Shown: positions 18,399 through 30,863, counted from the first letter of the stretch. The stretch is DNA of 64,000 bases from Dasania marina DSM 21967 (GCF_000373485.1 NZ_KB891576.1:372001-436000), one strand, 5' to 3'. The notes: generated from the sequence alone by a model not told the origin. Program-made: numbers and translations.

Positions 18399-19564
18399 TA
18401 TTTGCCCTCCGCTGCTTTAACCGCTGCATCTGCAGCTTCTTTTAAGCTGTTAGCGGCAATAATATTTAAGCCGCTTTCCGCTAGTATTTTTGAACCTAGT
18501 TCTGCGTTGTTACCTTCTAGGCGTACAACAACAGGCACTGTAACGCCCACTTCTTCAACGGCGCCAATAATACCTTCAGCAATTAAGTCACAACGTACGA
18601 TGCCGCCAAAGATGTTAACTAAAACCGCTTTAACTGAATCATCAGAAAGAATAATTTTGAATGCTTCAGATACACGCTCTTTAGTTGCACCGCCCCCTAC
18701 ATCTAGGAAGTTAGCAGGTTGGCCACCGTGTAGTTTAACAATGTCCATAGTACCCATAGCCAAGCCAGCGCCGTTAACCATGCAGCCGATGTTGCCATCG
18801 AGTGCTACGTAGTTAAGTTCCCACTGAGCTGCTTGTGCTTCGCGTGCATCTTCCTGTGAAGGATCGTGCATAGCGCGAACCGCTTCTTGACGGTATAGCG
18901 CGTTGCCATCCACACCAAGTTTGGCATCTAAGCAGTGCAAGTTACCTTCTTCAGTAATAACCAAAGGGTTAACTTCGATAAGGGCTAAATCTTTGTCTTG
19001 GAACAATTTTGCCAAGCCTAAGAAGATATGTACGAATTGCTTAACTTGTACGCCTTCTAAGCCCAGTTTAAAAGCAAGCTCACGGCCCTGATAAGGCTGT
19101 GCGCCTGTCATGGGGTCGATTTCGGCTTTCAGAATTTTCTCTGGGGTTTCTTCCGCAACTTTCTCAATCTCAACACCGCCTTCAGTAGAGGCCATGAATA
19201 CGATACGACGCGTAGAGCGATCAACAACCGCACCTAAGTACAGCTCTTGCGCAATATCGGTGCAAGTTTCAACTAATATTTTAGAAACAGGCTGACCTTT
19301 TTCGTCAGTTTGGTAAGTCACTAAGTTTTTGCCCAACCAGTGTTGAGCAAAGGCTTTAATGTCTTCTTTGTTATCTAGCAACTTAACGCCACCCGCTTTA
19401 CCGCGGCCACCGGCGTGCACTTGGGCTTTAACTACCCACTTGTCACCGCCTATGCGATCAGCTGCCTGAGCAGCTTCTTCGGGCGTATCACAGGCATAGC
19501 CTTTTGATACAGGTAACCCGTATTCAGCAAACAGTTGCTTGCCTTGATACTCGTGAAGGTTCAT
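18398..19564 (-). CDS. sucC: Succinyl-CoA synthetase, beta subunit
   Basis: 388 residues. It starts with [20 protein letters not shown], the signature opening. The ATP-grasp domain follows with [17 protein letters not shown] (nucleotide phosphate loop) and [11 protein letters not shown]. The C-terminal part binds CoA and the alpha subunit ([15 protein letters not shown]). It pairs with SucD. It lies about 217 bases beyond the lpd stop, with a hairpin between, so sucCD may have its own promoter in addition to readthrough. Confidence 0.97.
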   Translation of the reverse strand: MNLHEYQGKQLFAEYGLPVSKGYACDTPEEAAQAADRIGGDKWVVKAQVHAGGRGKAGGVKLLDNKEDIKAFAQHWLGKNLVTYQTDEKGQPVSKILVETCTDIAQELYLGAVVDRSTRRIVFMASTEGGVEIEKVAEETPEKILKAEIDPMTGAQPYQGRELAFKLGLEGVQVKQFVHIFLGLAKLFQDKDLALIEVNPLVITEEGNLHCLDAKLGVDGNALYRQEAVRAMHDPSQEDAREAQAAQWELNYVALDGNIGCMVNGAGLAMGTMDIVKLHGGQPANFLDVGGGATKERVSEAFKIILSDDSVKAVLVNIFGGIVRCDLIAEGIIGAVEEVGVTVPVVVRLEGNNAELGSKILAESGLNIIAANSLKEAADAAVKAAEGK

Positions 19565-19735
19565 GTTGATTTACCATTTTGGTCTGTGGATTGATGCAGC
19601 TACCGGTCACTTAAAATAATTAAGCTCGGGCTACTCCAGTTATTGTACTGCCCTGCATTAATTAAGGTTAAAGCGCACAGTAGCAAAATTGGGGGGCGTA
19701 TTTTGGCGAATTTTCATGCTTACCGCAAATGTTTT

Positions 19736-19774
19736 GCTTAGAGGGCTATTGTACGCTCGCCAATAGCCCTAAGC
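19736..19774 (-). terminator. Hairpin downstream of lpdA
   Basis: GCTTAGAGGGCTATTG (19736-19751) pairs with CAATAGCCCTAAGC (19761-19774) with a 2-base bulge. No good T-run follows on the minus strand, so it may be a processing or partial termination hairpin. Confidence 0.4.
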
Positions 19775-19781
19775 ACATGAA

Positions 19782-21266
<1,485 letters not shown>

Positions 21267-21294
21267 CTATTGTATTACTGCCTATCGCCGCCAC

Positions 21295-22494
21295 TTACAA
21301 CTCTAAGAGTATGCGCGCAGGCTCTTCTAGCTGCTCTTTAATGGCCACTAAAAATTGCACAGCTTCTTTGCCGTCAATTAAGCGGTGATCATAAGACAGC
21401 GCCAGGTACATCATAGGGCGTATTTTAACTTCGCCGTTCACCGCCATAACACGCTCTTGGATTTTATGCATACCCAAGATAGCGGTTTGTGGCGGGTTTA
21501 AAATAGGTGTCGATAACAAGGAGCCAAATACGCCGCCATTAGTGATGGTAAAGGTACCGCCCTGCATTTCATCGATGCCCAGCTTGCCACCTTTAGCGCG
21601 CAAGCCAAAATCACGTATGGTGTCTTCTACTTTGGCAATACTCATTTGATCAGTGTCACGTAATACCGGTACCACTAAACCTTTCTCTGTAGACACGGCC
21701 ACACCTATATCTTGATAGCCGTGGTAGACAATATCGTCACCGTCTAAGGAGGCGTTTACCGCAGGGAAGCGTTTTAGTGCTTCGGTGGCGGCTTTGACAA
21801 AAAAGCCCATAAAACCTAAGCGCACACCGTTGTGAGACTTTTCAAAAATATCTTTGTATTGCTTACGCAGCTCCATAATAGCGCCCATGTCTACCTCGTT
21901 AAAGGTGGTTAACATGGCGGTGGTATGAGTGGCCTCTAATAAACGCTCAGCTATGCGCTTGCGCAGCCTAGTCATGACTACGCGCTTTTCTGGGCGCTGG
22001 CCGGGGTCTAGTTCAACCAAAGGTGCAGGGTCAGCGGTGACCGGCTTCGCCACAGGGGCTGGCGCGGGTGCCGATTTTAAATGCGCAACGACATCTTCTT
22101 TAGTGACTAAGCCACCCTTACCGGTAGCCTTGATAGTGTCAGCGTTAAGGCTGTTTTCTTTAATCAGCTTTCTAGCCGCAGGGCTAACTTTATCGCTACC
22201 GCTAGCAGTTACGGTTTCTTCTGCTGCTGCAGGCGCAGCTTCGGCAGCAGCAACTTCACCGGCGACAAAACGACCAATCAATTCGTCACTTAAGACTGTT
22301 TCGCCTTCGCCTTTAATAATTTCTGTCATTGAACCATCGGCGGGGGCCAATACTTCCAAGACAACTTTGTCCGTTTCTATATCGACGATAATTTCGTCAC
22401 GCGCTATCGCTTCGCCAGGTTGCTTATACCAAGTTGCTATGGTGCCGTCGGCTACCGATTCTGGAAAAGTTGGAGCTTTTATTTCTATGGTCAT
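21295..22494 (-). CDS. sucB: 2-oxoglutarate dehydrogenase E2 (dihydrolipoyl succinyltransferase)
   Basis: 399 residues. The lipoyl domain is at 1-75 with the modified Lys in [12 protein letters not shown] (residue 43). An Ala/Pro/Glu linker leads to the peripheral subunit-binding domain ([14 protein letters not shown], near 105). A second linker precedes the catalytic domain (about 170-399), which has the His-Asp pair in [17 protein letters not shown]. It transfers the succinyl group to CoA as the core of the 2-oxoglutarate dehydrogenase complex. Gap to sucA is 54 bases. Confidence 0.97.
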   Translation of the reverse strand: MTIEIKAPTFPESVADGTIATWYKQPGEAIARDEIIVDIETDKVVLEVLAPADGSMTEIIKGEGETVLSDELIGRFVAGEVAAAEAAPAAAEETVTASGSDKVSPAARKLIKENSLNADTIKATGKGGLVTKEDVVAHLKSAPAPAPVAKPVTADPAPLVELDPGQRPEKRVVMTRLRKRIAERLLEATHTTAMLTTFNEVDMGAIMELRKQYKDIFEKSHNGVRLGFMGFFVKAATEALKRFPAVNASLDGDDIVYHGYQDIGVAVSTEKGLVVPVLRDTDQMSIAKVEDTIRDFGLRAKGGKLGIDEMQGGTFTITNGGVFGSLLSTPILNPPQTAILGMHKIQERVMAVNGEVKIRPMMYLALSYDHRLIDGKEAVQFLVAIKEQLEEPARILLEL

Positions 22495-22548
22495 ATTATG
22501 TCCTTACACCCATTAATACAGTATGAGTCTGATCTATAGGTTAAAAAT

Positions 22549-25383
22549 TCAGTGTAAATCTAAGGCTTCGGCGATGAATTGGTTCTGCTGCGCCACATGC
22601 AGGGCTAAGTAACCTGCTGCTGGCGATGCAGACGCTTCACGCCCCGCATAATCTAAATAAATTTTAGGGTTAAGCTCATGAACAGCCCTGCGCATATGAT
22701 GCTGGCTGGAATACCAAGCACCCTGATTCATAGGCTCTTCCTGACACCAGCTCACCTCTGTAGCATTAGGGTAGCGTAATAGTATTTCTATCAGGTCTTC
22801 ATGAGGGAAAGGGTAAAGCTGTTCTATACGTACAATAGTTATATCCGTTTTACCGCTTTCCAGTAAGGTATCACGCAGGTCGTAGTAAATACGGCCACTG
22901 CACAATACGATGCGCTTCACTGCCGCCTTATCTTCTACATCGCTACCATCCATCACGGTGTGGAAATGACCCTCCGACAATTCTTCCAAGGTTGACGTCG
23001 CATCTTTATGCCGCAATAAACTTTTCGGTGACATCACAATTAACGGCTTGCGCAATGGCCGTATACCCTGCCGGCGTATCATATGAAACACCTGTGCCGG
23101 GGTACTGGGCACGCAAACTTGTATATTATGCTCGGCACATAATTGCAAAAAGCGTTCTAAACGGGCTGAGGAATGCTCTGGCCCCTGCCCTTCGTAACCG
23201 TGTGGCAACAACATAGTCAGGCCACATAAACGCTGCCATTTGTGTTCGCCGCTGGTAATAAACTGATCGATAACCACCTGCGCGCCATTGGCAAAATCAC
23301 CGAACTGCGCCTCCCAAATTACTAAGCCTGCAGGTGCGGTGGTGGCGTAACCGTATTCAAACGCCAATACCGCTTCTTCCGATAGCAGTGAGTCAAAAAT
23401 AGTAAACTCAGGCTGGTCTTCGGCTAGATTTTTTAGCGGTACATAGGCGCTGCCATCATTTTGATTGTGCAGCACGGCATGCCTGTGAGAGAACGTACCA
23501 CGGCCTACATCCTGACCCGTTAGGCGCACCGGGTAACCGGCCTCCAACAAAGTACCGTAGGCTAAGGTTTCAGCAAACCCCCAGTTTATAGGCAAAGCAC
23601 CGGCCAACATTTTGCGGCGGTCTTCATAAATTTTTGACACCTGCCGCTGTACCGGGAAACCTTCCGGTACAGTATTCACTCTGACGGCTATTTCTTGTAG
23701 CTGCTTTAAATCTATCGTGGTATCGGCAGGGCAATCCCAGTCGTGGCCTATATAAGGCGACCAGTCTACGAACAACTCTTTATCGGGTTCGTGCACCAAG
23801 CTTTTAACCACATGCTGGCCGCTCTCTAAGCTGGAGCGATACTCGTTCATTAACTGTTCGTCTAGCTCTTTGCTGAGTACGCCTTCGGTAATCAAGCGAT
23901 CCGAGTATAAATCGCGGGTGGTGCGCTGCTTTTTAATAAGCTTATACATCAGCGGCTGCGTGCCCGAGGGCTCGTCCGCCTCGTTATGGCCGCGACGGCG
24001 ATAGCAAACTAAATCGACTACCACGTCTTTTTTAAACTCCTGACGGAAATCAGTCGCTATTTGGCTGACAAATAGCACCGCTTCGGGGTCGTCACCGTTG
24101 ACATGAAAAATCGGGGCCTGCACCATTTTCGCCACGTCGGTACAGTATTCGGTAGAGCGAGTATCTTCACGACGACTGGTGGTAAAGCCCACCTGGTTGT
24201 TAATCACTATATGTATGGTGCCGCCGGTTTTATAGGCGCGGGTTTGCGACATTTGGAACGTCTCCATCACCACACCCTGACCAGCAAAAGCAGCATCGCC
24301 GTGTATGACTATGGGAACAACCTTATCGCCAGCTTCGTCCTTACGTCGGTCTTGACGGGCACGTACTGAGCCTTCTACCACAGGTGAAACAATTTCCAAA
24401 TGTGAAGGGTTAAACGCCATCGCTAGGTGCATTTCGCCACCTGCTGTCATCACGTTGGATGAAAATCCCTGATGGTATTTTACATCAGCTGAACCATGGT
24501 ATTCGGCCTTACCTTCAAACTCGGCAAACAGCTCTGCCGGTTTTTTACCAAAGATATTAACCAACACATTAAGGCGACCACGGTGTGCCATGCCTATAAC
24601 CATTTCTTTGGCGGCATAGGAGCCACTGCGCTGCACCATGCAATCCAACATGGGAATCAGGCTTTCCCCACCCTCTAAACCAAAACGTTTAACGCCAGGG
24701 TACTTAGAAGCCAGCGACTTCTCCATGCCTTCGGCGGCGATTAAACGCTCTAATATATGGGTTTTTACTTCTGAACTAAATTCGGGTTTGGAACGCACCG
24801 ATTCCATGCGCTGCTGTATCCACTGACGCTCTTCGGTGTTCACTATGTGCATAAACTCAGCACCTATAGAGCTACAGTAAGTATGCTCTAGGGAGTCTAT
24901 GATTTCTTTGAGTGTAGCCTGGTCTTTGCCTATAAACAGGCTACCGGTTTGGAATACGGTTTCATGATCAGCAGAGGAGAGTTGGTGGTAGTGTAAATCT
25001 AAATCGGGTATGGCTGGGCGCTGCTTTAAACCCAAAGGGTCCAGCTTGGCATGTTGATGGCCACGTTGGCGATACGCACTGCACAACTGGATAACTCTTA
25101 CCTGTTTGCGCTCATGATCGCTTACTGCAGTATCAGATTCTACCGATAAAGGTTTTACCCGTGTTTTGGCTAACTGCGCAAAGTGTTCTCTAACGGTTGA
25201 ATGCGGCACATCTTGTTTGCTGCCCTCGTTAACCCGCGGTAGCTTTTCAAAATATTCACGCCATTCTTCTGATACAGCATTGGGGTCGAAGAGGTATATT
25301 TCATACATATCCTCAACATAGGCCGCATTGCCACCAGAAATGTGGGAACTGCTCCATAGCAATTCCATTGGGCTTTCTTGCAT
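22549..25383 (-). CDS. sucA: 2-oxoglutarate dehydrogenase E1
   Basis: 944 residues from MQESPMELLWSSSHISGGNA. This ATG is chosen because AAGGTGGA precedes it and because the N-terminus matches the family; the frame stays open 17 codons further. It holds the E. coli-type N-terminal helix (YVEDMYEIYLFDPN), thiamine diphosphate-binding region (GDAAFAGQGVV with NNQVGFTTS), and the DVGRGTFSHRHAVLHNQ and EAQFGDFANGAQVVIDQF motifs. It decarboxylates 2-oxoglutarate and passes the succinyl group to SucB. First gene of sucABlpd. Confidence 0.97.
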   Translation of the reverse strand: MQESPMELLWSSSHISGGNAAYVEDMYEIYLFDPNAVSEEWREYFEKLPRVNEGSKQDVPHSTVREHFAQLAKTRVKPLSVESDTAVSDHERKQVRVIQLCSAYRQRGHQHAKLDPLGLKQRPAIPDLDLHYHQLSSADHETVFQTGSLFIGKDQATLKEIIDSLEHTYCSSIGAEFMHIVNTEERQWIQQRMESVRSKPEFSSEVKTHILERLIAAEGMEKSLASKYPGVKRFGLEGGESLIPMLDCMVQRSGSYAAKEMVIGMAHRGRLNVLVNIFGKKPAELFAEFEGKAEYHGSADVKYHQGFSSNVMTAGGEMHLAMAFNPSHLEIVSPVVEGSVRARQDRRKDEAGDKVVPIVIHGDAAFAGQGVVMETFQMSQTRAYKTGGTIHIVINNQVGFTTSRREDTRSTEYCTDVAKMVQAPIFHVNGDDPEAVLFVSQIATDFRQEFKKDVVVDLVCYRRRGHNEADEPSGTQPLMYKLIKKQRTTRDLYSDRLITEGVLSKELDEQLMNEYRSSLESGQHVVKSLVHEPDKELFVDWSPYIGHDWDCPADTTIDLKQLQEIAVRVNTVPEGFPVQRQVSKIYEDRRKMLAGALPINWGFAETLAYGTLLEAGYPVRLTGQDVGRGTFSHRHAVLHNQNDGSAYVPLKNLAEDQPEFTIFDSLLSEEAVLAFEYGYATTAPAGLVIWEAQFGDFANGAQVVIDQFITSGEHKWQRLCGLTMLLPHGYEGQGPEHSSARLERFLQLCAEHNIQVCVPSTPAQVFHMIRRQGIRPLRKPLIVMSPKSLLRHKDATSTLEELSEGHFHTVMDGSDVEDKAAVKRIVLCSGRIYYDLRDTLLESGKTDITIVRIEQLYPFPHEDLIEILLRYPNATEVSWCQEEPMNQGAWYSSQHHMRRAVHELNPKIYLDYAGREASASPAAGYLALHVAQQNQFIAEALDLH

Positions 25384-25605
25384 TACTGTCCACCTTTTTT
25401 GAAGTGTGGGGACTGGTCGTGTAAACCATGACAATCAAATAAAGAAATAATGAAATATAACGACTGAAGCCCCCTTTTCAGTATGGATATACCACTATTC
25501 CCCAGTTAAGCAGCACGTCTTTTGAACGCACTACCTTGTAAAAGCGACACCCATCCACTTTTACCAATATTGCTGCGAAGAAGATAATACCGCTAGCAAT
25601 AAAGT

Positions 25606-25659
25606 TACTGGCGTGTAAAAAACTTAATGGATTACATTCGGTTTTTTTACACGCCAGTA
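25606..25659. repeat. Long inverted repeat in the sucA upstream region
   Basis: TACTGGCGTGTAAAA at 25606-25620 pairs perfectly with TTTTACACGCCAGTA at 25645-25659, and the A/T tracts extend the stem to about 17-18 pairs around a loop of about 18-20 bases. It lies about 220-280 bases before sucA and below the sdhB terminator. Its role is not known: operator, second terminator or a small RNA hairpin are all possible. Confidence 0.7.
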
Positions 25660-25706
25660 GTGTAGCTGTTATATAAAAAAATTCGTAGTCATTATTTAAA
25701 CTTTCA

Positions 25707-25743
25707 TTTTAAACACGGCCTGCTTATTAGCCGTGTTTAAAAT
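25707..25743 (-). terminator. Rho-independent terminator after sdhB
   Basis: Stem TTTTAAACACGGC (25707-25719) with GCCGTGTTTAAAA (25730-25742) and a loop of about 10 bases. It starts 25 bases beyond the sdhB stop on the minus strand; A/T runs on both sides could make it work in either direction. Confidence 0.75.
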
Positions 25744-25766
25744 TTATACCGTTTAATACAGGCAAC

Positions 25767-26474
25767 TTAGGTTGCGCTGCGCAATAACATATTACGAATA
25801 TGGCCTATGGCCTTAGTTGGGTTCAAGCCTTTAGGGCAAACATTGACACAGTTTTGGATACCGTGACAACGGAACACACTAAAGGGGTCATCCAAGTCGG
25901 CCAAACGCTCAGCGGTAGCCGTATCACGGCTATCAATTAAGAAGCGGTATGACTGCAACAAACCTGAAGGACCTATAAAGCGATCAGGGTTCCACCAGAA
26001 AGAAGGACAAGCCGAAGAACAGCAGGCACACAAGATACACTCGTATAAACCATCTAACTTTTCGCGCTCTTCCGGTGATTGCAAACGCTCAATTGCTGGC
26101 GCTGGCGTATCATTGATCAAGAATGGCTTAATTTTTTCGTATTGCTTATAGAACAAGCCCATATCAACCACTAAATCACGAACAACCGGTAAACCTGGCA
26201 ACGGACGCAGAATTAAGGTGTCACCGCCTTTTAATGCCTCGGATAAAGACATAATACAAGCTAGGCCATTTTTACCGTTGATATTCATGCCATCAGAACC
26301 ACACACACCCTCACGGCATGAACGACGGAATGAAACACTAGGGTCATTGCCCTTCATTAGCTCCAATACATCTAGAACCATTAAGTCTTTGCCACCCGTA
26401 TCCACTTCCACAGCCTGCATATACGGCTCTTGGTCAGTCTCAGGGTTATAACGATAAATACTAACTTTCAACAT
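25767..26474 (-). CDS. sdhB: Succinate dehydrogenase iron-sulfur subunit
   Basis: 235 residues from MLKVSIYRYNPETD; AAGGGG lies upstream. The N-terminal 2Fe-2S domain has CREGVCGSDGMNINGKNGLAC (residues about 57-77). The C-terminal domain has CILCACCSSACPSFWWN for the 4Fe-4S and part of the 3Fe-4S cluster, and CHGIQNCVNVCPKGLNP for the rest. All cluster cysteines are present. It links the flavoprotein to the membrane anchor. Its start codon lies inside the end of sdhA (overlap about 14 residues of sequence before the stop is very short), consistent with one operon sdhCDAB. Confidence 0.97.
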   Translation of the reverse strand: MLKVSIYRYNPETDQEPYMQAVEVDTGGKDLMVLDVLELMKGNDPSVSFRRSCREGVCGSDGMNINGKNGLACIMSLSEALKGGDTLILRPLPGLPVVRDLVVDMGLFYKQYEKIKPFLINDTPAPAIERLQSPEEREKLDGLYECILCACCSSACPSFWWNPDRFIGPSGLLQSYRFLIDSRDTATAERLADLDDPFSVFRCHGIQNCVNVCPKGLNPTKAIGHIRNMLLRSAT

Positions 26475-26487
26475 TGCAGCAAACCCC

Positions 26488-28260
26488 TTAGTAAGTACGA
26501 ATTTTTGGCTCGAATGGTTCAACAATATTCGGCTTGAAGTTTACCGCACGCTTGCCCACACGCTTGTCTTCTGGGAAGTACATAGAGTGGCACAACCAGT
26601 TTTCATCATCGCGATCCGGGAAGTCGTCACGCGCATGTGCACCGCGGCTTTCTTTGCGCTCTTCGGCGGCTATCGCTGTTGCTTCGGCCACTTCAAATAA
26701 GTTGTTCAACTCTAGGCGTTCGATACGCGCGGTGTTAAACGCATTACTCTTATCTTCCAGATGCGCATTTTCAATACGGCCACGTAGGTCAGCCAGCTTT
26801 TTAATGCCATCTTGCATAAAGTCGCCGCGACGGAATACGCCGAAGTGGTTTTGCATAACATTTTGTAGCTCTTTACGCAGGTCAGCCACTTTTTCGCCAC
26901 CGGTACTTTCGTTGGCTTTGTTCAATCTAGCCATTGAAGCTTCGATGTCGCTCTCAGACGCATCACGTAAATCGATGCCTTCACGTAACGACTTCTCGAT
27001 GTGCAGACCAGAAGCGCGACCAAACACAACAAGATCAAGCAGTGAGTTACCACCCAAACGGTTAGCACCATGTACCGATACACAAGCAACCTCACCACAG
27101 GCGTATAAGCCTTCGATGATTTTTTCATTGCCGTTAGCATCCAACGTTAAGGCCTGGCCATTAACATTGGTAGGCACGCCACCCATCATATAGTGACAGG
27201 TTGGCACAACAGGGATAGGCTCTTTAACAGGATCTGCATGGGCAAAGGTACGTGACAATTCACAAATGCCCGGCAAGCGGCTTTCTAATACTTCTTCGCC
27301 CAAGTGATCTAGTTTCAAGTAAACGTGATCACCATCGGGGCCACAACCGCGGCCTTCTAAAATTTCTAAGGTCATAGAGCGAGCAACAACATCACGGCCG
27401 GCCAAATCTTTGGCATTAGGCGCGTAACGTTCCATAAAACGTTCGCCGTCTTTATTGATCAAGTAACCACCTTCACCGCGACAACCTTCTGTAACCAATA
27501 CACCTGCACCCGCAATACCGGTGGGGTGAAACTGCCACATTTCTATATCTTGTACCGGTACACCAGCACGTAGTGCCATGCCAATACCGTCGCCGGTGTT
27601 GATGTGGGCGTTAGTGGTAGAGGCGAATATACGGCCGGCACCACCGGTGGCGAGTACCGTAGCTTTTGATTTAACGTGTACGACTTCGCCAGTTTCTATG
27701 CAAATGGCGATAACACCGGTTACGGCACCGTCTTGGTTTTTAATTAAGTCTATGGCGTACCATTCGTTTAAAAAAACGGTTTCGTTTTTCATGTTGCCTT
27801 GATACAAAGTATGTAACAACGCATGGCCGGTACGGTCAGCCGCCGCACAAGTACGTGCAGCCTGGGTAGGATTATCAGGGCCTTTAGACTGGCCACCAAA
27901 AGGGCGCTGATAAATACGACCCTCTTCGGTGCGCGAGAAAGGCAAACCCATGTGATCTAATTCGTAGATGGCTTCTGGGCCTACGTTACACATGTACTCG
28001 ATAGCGTCTTGGTCACCGATGTAATCGGAACCTTTAACGGTATCGTACATATGCCAGCGCCAATCATCATTGGGATCCGCAGAAGCAATTGCACAGGTAA
28101 TACCACCTTGCGCTGATACTGTGTGCGAACGGGTAGGAAATACTTTAGTGATTACCGCAGTTTTATAACCCGACTGTGATAACTGCAGTGCTGCGCGCAT
28201 ACCCGCGCCGCCACCGCCGACGATAAGGCCGTCGTAGGTAATAGTTCTAATATTAGACAT
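26488..28260 (-). CDS. sdhA: Succinate dehydrogenase flavoprotein subunit
   Basis: 590 residues. The FAD dinucleotide-binding motif [15 protein letters not shown] is at 11-25. The covalent FAD-linked His is in [13 protein letters not shown] near residue 45. The active-site segments [21 protein letters not shown] and the capping-domain Arg ([18 protein letters not shown]) are present, as are [19 protein letters not shown] and the C-terminal [12 protein letters not shown]. It oxidises succinate to fumarate as part of Complex II. Six bases separate it from sdhD. Confidence 0.97.
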   Translation of the reverse strand: MSNIRTITYDGLIVGGGGAGMRAALQLSQSGYKTAVITKVFPTRSHTVSAQGGITCAIASADPNDDWRWHMYDTVKGSDYIGDQDAIEYMCNVGPEAIYELDHMGLPFSRTEEGRIYQRPFGGQSKGPDNPTQAARTCAAADRTGHALLHTLYQGNMKNETVFLNEWYAIDLIKNQDGAVTGVIAICIETGEVVHVKSKATVLATGGAGRIFASTTNAHINTGDGIGMALRAGVPVQDIEMWQFHPTGIAGAGVLVTEGCRGEGGYLINKDGERFMERYAPNAKDLAGRDVVARSMTLEILEGRGCGPDGDHVYLKLDHLGEEVLESRLPGICELSRTFAHADPVKEPIPVVPTCHYMMGGVPTNVNGQALTLDANGNEKIIEGLYACGEVACVSVHGANRLGGNSLLDLVVFGRASGLHIEKSLREGIDLRDASESDIEASMARLNKANESTGGEKVADLRKELQNVMQNHFGVFRRGDFMQDGIKKLADLRGRIENAHLEDKSNAFNTARIERLELNNLFEVAEATAIAAEERKESRGAHARDDFPDRDDENWLCHSMYFPEDKRVGKRAVNFKPNIVEPFEPKIRTY

Positions 28261-28266
28261 AATTTT

Positions 28267-28629
28267 TTAGCTCCACAAAATCTGGATGCCCCAGACTACA
28301 TAAGTGAATAAGACGGCCGCGCATATCGCTTGAAAAGTAAGACGGATAAAGGTGGCCTTACAACCCAGAGTGCGCTCTGTTAAGTAATCGGTAGAGACTG
28401 ACCACATACCTATCCAAGCATGCATGGCGATAGCCAAAATAGCCGCAGCGCTAAAAACACGCATAGCGGTATTTTCAAATAAGGACTTCCACTCTTGGTA
28501 ATCAGGGCTGCACACTAGCAACACATAAGAGATGAAAATCACGTACGCCAACAACACCACAGCAGTGACGCGTTGCATTATCCAATCAGAAAGGCCACTG
28601 CGACCTAAATTGGTAACTGAAGTTACCAT
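28267..28629 (-). CDS. sdhD: Succinate dehydrogenase membrane anchor SdhD
   Basis: 120 residues from the ATG at 28629 (GGGGTG lies about 7 bases before it; an in-frame GTG two codons earlier is possible). Three membrane helices (about 19-38, 55-75 and 93-115) and the conserved His in AMHAWIGMWSVSTDYL, the usual haem ligand region, are present. It is small and fast-evolving but the position between sdhC and sdhA is diagnostic. It overlaps the end of sdhC by seven bases. Confidence 0.9.
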   Translation of the reverse strand: MVTSVTNLGRSGLSDWIMQRVTAVVLLAYVIFISYVLLVCSPDYQEWKSLFENTAMRVFSAAAILAIAMHAWIGMWSVSTDYLTERTLGCKATFIRLTFQAICAAVLFTYVVWGIQILWS

Positions 28630-29018
28630 ATACACACCCCCACTAAGGCTATTAATACAATAGATACGGCAAAGACAATTTTAGAGCCAGCAACACCGCC
28701 CTCAAAAGACTCACCTATACCCAAATCCATGATCAAGTGCTTAACACCTGCCACAGTGTGGTAAATCAAAGCAGATAACACTGCCCAGACGATTAATTTA
28801 CAAAAGAAAGAGCCGGTACTGGCCTTAATTGCATTAAAGCTTTCTTCGCTGCTTAATGAAGCATCGAGTATCCACAGTAATACGGCAACTCCAGCAACGA
28901 GTATCACACCTGAGATACGGTGCAAAATCGATACGTAGGCAGTAATTGGCAGATCTATGCTGCCAATATCGAGATTTACAGGTCGTTTATCATTCACGGT
29001 TTTTATCACACTTGTCAT
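28623..29018 (-). CDS. sdhC: Succinate dehydrogenase cytochrome b556 subunit SdhC
   Basis: 131 residues from MTSVIKTVNDKRPVNLD; a longer reading to 29054 is possible, and neither start has an ideal ribosome site. RPVNLD and the HRISGVILVAGV helix are the family signature, and the His in HTVAGVKHLIMDLG is the expected haem b ligand region. Three helices are predicted. It anchors Complex II and forms the quinone site with SdhD. It is the first gene of sdhCDAB. Confidence 0.93.
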   Translation of the reverse strand: MTSVIKTVNDKRPVNLDIGSIDLPITAYVSILHRISGVILVAGVAVLLWILDASLSSEESFNAIKASTGSFFCKLIVWAVLSALIYHTVAGVKHLIMDLGIGESFEGGVAGSKIVFAVSIVLIALVGVCIW

Positions 29019-29125
29019 GGCCCCAAGGGGCGGTTCAATGGAGTGAAGCGACATTCCAAACAGCCAACGTATGTAGATTGTTGTTACTATTTAAACACTT
29101 GAACTGATATTAGAATTCGCGCGGA

Positions 29126-29154
29126 ATTATAGGCTGATACTTTTTGAAACACAA
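29126..29154 (-). promoter_or_regulatory. Probable sigma70 promoter for sdhCDAB
   Basis: On the minus strand a perfect -10 TATAAT (29131-29126) is preceded by a weak -35, TTGTGT (29154-29149), with a spacing of 17. It lies about 110 bases before the sdhC start. Confidence 0.5.
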
Positions 29155-29378
29155 ACAGCTATGCTTGCCAATTCATAAGCCACTACAGAATAGCCTATGC
29201 ATGGCTAATACGACACCGTCACTAGCGAGCTTCTGGCTGTGCAAATAGTAAGCAGACGGAAGCAGCAACTGGCCATAGGCCAAAAAAGATATAACGACTA
29301 TAAATAAAACAAATACGAAAGCAGGCCCCAGACTATGGGGGCGACTGCTACCATTCTACACCACTCCAGAAAATCCAA

Positions 29379-29406
29379 TTGACAAGACTAGGCAAAACTC
29401 TATAGT
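29379..29406 (+). promoter_or_regulatory. Probable sigma70 promoter for gltA
   Basis: A perfect -35 TTGACA (29379-29384) and a -10 TATAGT (29401-29406) are 16 bases apart. The start point would be near 29413 and the leader about 57 bases long. CAGGAG lies before the gltA ATG. Confidence 0.65.
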
Positions 29407-29469
29407 GATCCGATATCTAAAAATGAACATAAGGCAGCAGCTACAACGCACTGCTTTCAGGAGTTTTGC

Positions 29470-30753
29470 ATGTCAGATAAAAAAGCCACGCTAACCATAG
29501 CCGGTAAAGACCCTATTGAACTTCCTATCTATTCAGGCTCTTTAGGCCCTGACGTTGTTGACGTTAGCGCCCTCACTGCCCAAGGCATGTTTACCTATGA
29601 CCCAGGCTTTGTTTCTACAGCGGCCTGCGAATCGAAAATTACCTATATAGATGGTAATAAAGGCATATTACTACATGGCGGCTACCCTATAGACGAGCTA
29701 GCCGAGCACTCAGACTACCTAGAAACCTGCTGGCTACTATGGAACGGCGAGCTGCCCACTAAAGAAGAAAAAGAACGCTTTGTTGAATTAGTCACCCAGC
29801 ACACCATGGTGCATGAGCAACTATCTGCCTTCTTTAAAGGCTTTAGGCGCGACGCCCACCCCATGGCCATTATGTGTGGCGTAGTAGGCGCTCTTTCCGC
29901 CTTCTATCACGACTCTTTAGATATCACTAGCGACAAGCACCGCCAAAAATCAGCGATACGCTTAATTGCCAAAATGCCTACCATTGCGGCCATGGCTTAC
30001 AAGTTCTCTATAGGCCAACCCTTTACCTATCCGCGCAATGACTTGAACTATGCTGAAAACTTTTTATATATGATGTTCAGCAATCCCTGTGAAGAGTTCC
30101 ACGTCAGCCCCGTGCTGGCCGACGCCATGGATAAAATCTTTATACTCCATGCCGATCACGAGCAAAACGCCTCTACTTCTACTGTACGCTTAGCGGGCTC
30201 TACCGGCGCCAATCCTTTTGCCTGTATATCAGCGGGCATAGCCGCGCTATGGGGCCCCTCACACGGTGGAGCCAACGAAGCAGTACTTACTATGTTAGAG
30301 GAAATTGGCGATGTTTCGCGCATAGACGAGTTTGTCGCCAGAGCGAAAGACAAGAACGACCCCTTCCGCTTAATGGGCTTTGGCCACCGCGTATACAAAA
30401 ACTTTGACCCACGGGCCAAGGTGATGAAAAAAGCCGCTGACGACGTGCTGAATGAGCTAGGCGTGCAAGACCCTCTACTGGCTGTCGCTAAGCGCCTAGA
30501 AGAGATAGCCCTAGAAGACCCCTACTTTATAGAGAAAAAGCTCTACCCCAACGTAGACTTTTACTCAGGCATTATTTTAAAAGCTATGGGCATACCTACC
30601 AGCATGTTCACGGTAATCTTTGCTGTAGGTCGCACCCCGGGCTGGATAGCGCACTGGAACGAAATGATAGCTGCCAACTCTAAAATTGGCCGCCCTCGTC
30701 AGTTATATGTTGGCCCAACACAGCGTAAGTTTGTACCGCTGGATAAGCGCTAA
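29470..30753 (+). CDS. gltA: Citrate synthase, type I (hexameric)
   Basis: 427 residues, the size of NADH-sensitive gammaproteobacterial citrate synthases. It has the expected N-terminal domain ([22 protein letters not shown]), the active-site His in [22 protein letters not shown] (about residue 230), the second His in [13 protein letters not shown] (about 305) and the catalytic Asp in [10 protein letters not shown] (about 362). It condenses oxaloacetate with acetyl-CoA. It is divergent from sdhC and has its own promoter and terminator. Confidence 0.98.
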   Translation: MSDKKATLTIAGKDPIELPIYSGSLGPDVVDVSALTAQGMFTYDPGFVSTAACESKITYIDGNKGILLHGGYPIDELAEHSDYLETCWLLWNGELPTKEEKERFVELVTQHTMVHEQLSAFFKGFRRDAHPMAIMCGVVGALSAFYHDSLDITSDKHRQKSAIRLIAKMPTIAAMAYKFSIGQPFTYPRNDLNYAENFLYMMFSNPCEEFHVSPVLADAMDKIFILHADHEQNASTSTVRLAGSTGANPFACISAGIAALWGPSHGGANEAVLTMLEEIGDVSRIDEFVARAKDKNDPFRLMGFGHRVYKNFDPRAKVMKKAADDVLNELGVQDPLLAVAKRLEEIALEDPYFIEKKLYPNVDFYSGIILKAMGIPTSMFTVIFAVGRTPGWIAHWNEMIAANSKIGRPRQLYVGPTQRKFVPLDKR

Positions 30754-30768
30754 TCATCAGCTAACTGT

Positions 30769-30796
30769 TAAAAGGCCGCATTTGCGGCCTTTTTTG
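30769..30796 (+). terminator. Rho-independent terminator after gltA
   Basis: Stem AAAGGCCGCA (30771-30780) / TGCGGCCTTT (30783-30792) with a tiny loop and a following run of T. It starts 16 bases after the stop codon. Confidence 0.9.
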
Positions 30797-30863
30797 TACC
30801 TCACTATTGCTGACTTTGCAGTAATATTAAGCCTACTCACAGCAACTAATAGAAACACACATC

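Noticed and set aside
21929-22516. 195-codon open frame opposite sucB
   Set aside because: Ser/Ala/Thr-rich mirror of the sucB linker region; no family-like motif.
26534-27193. 219-codon open frame opposite sdhA
   Set aside because: It is antisense to a full-length, well conserved gene and has Ser/Arg-rich shadow composition.
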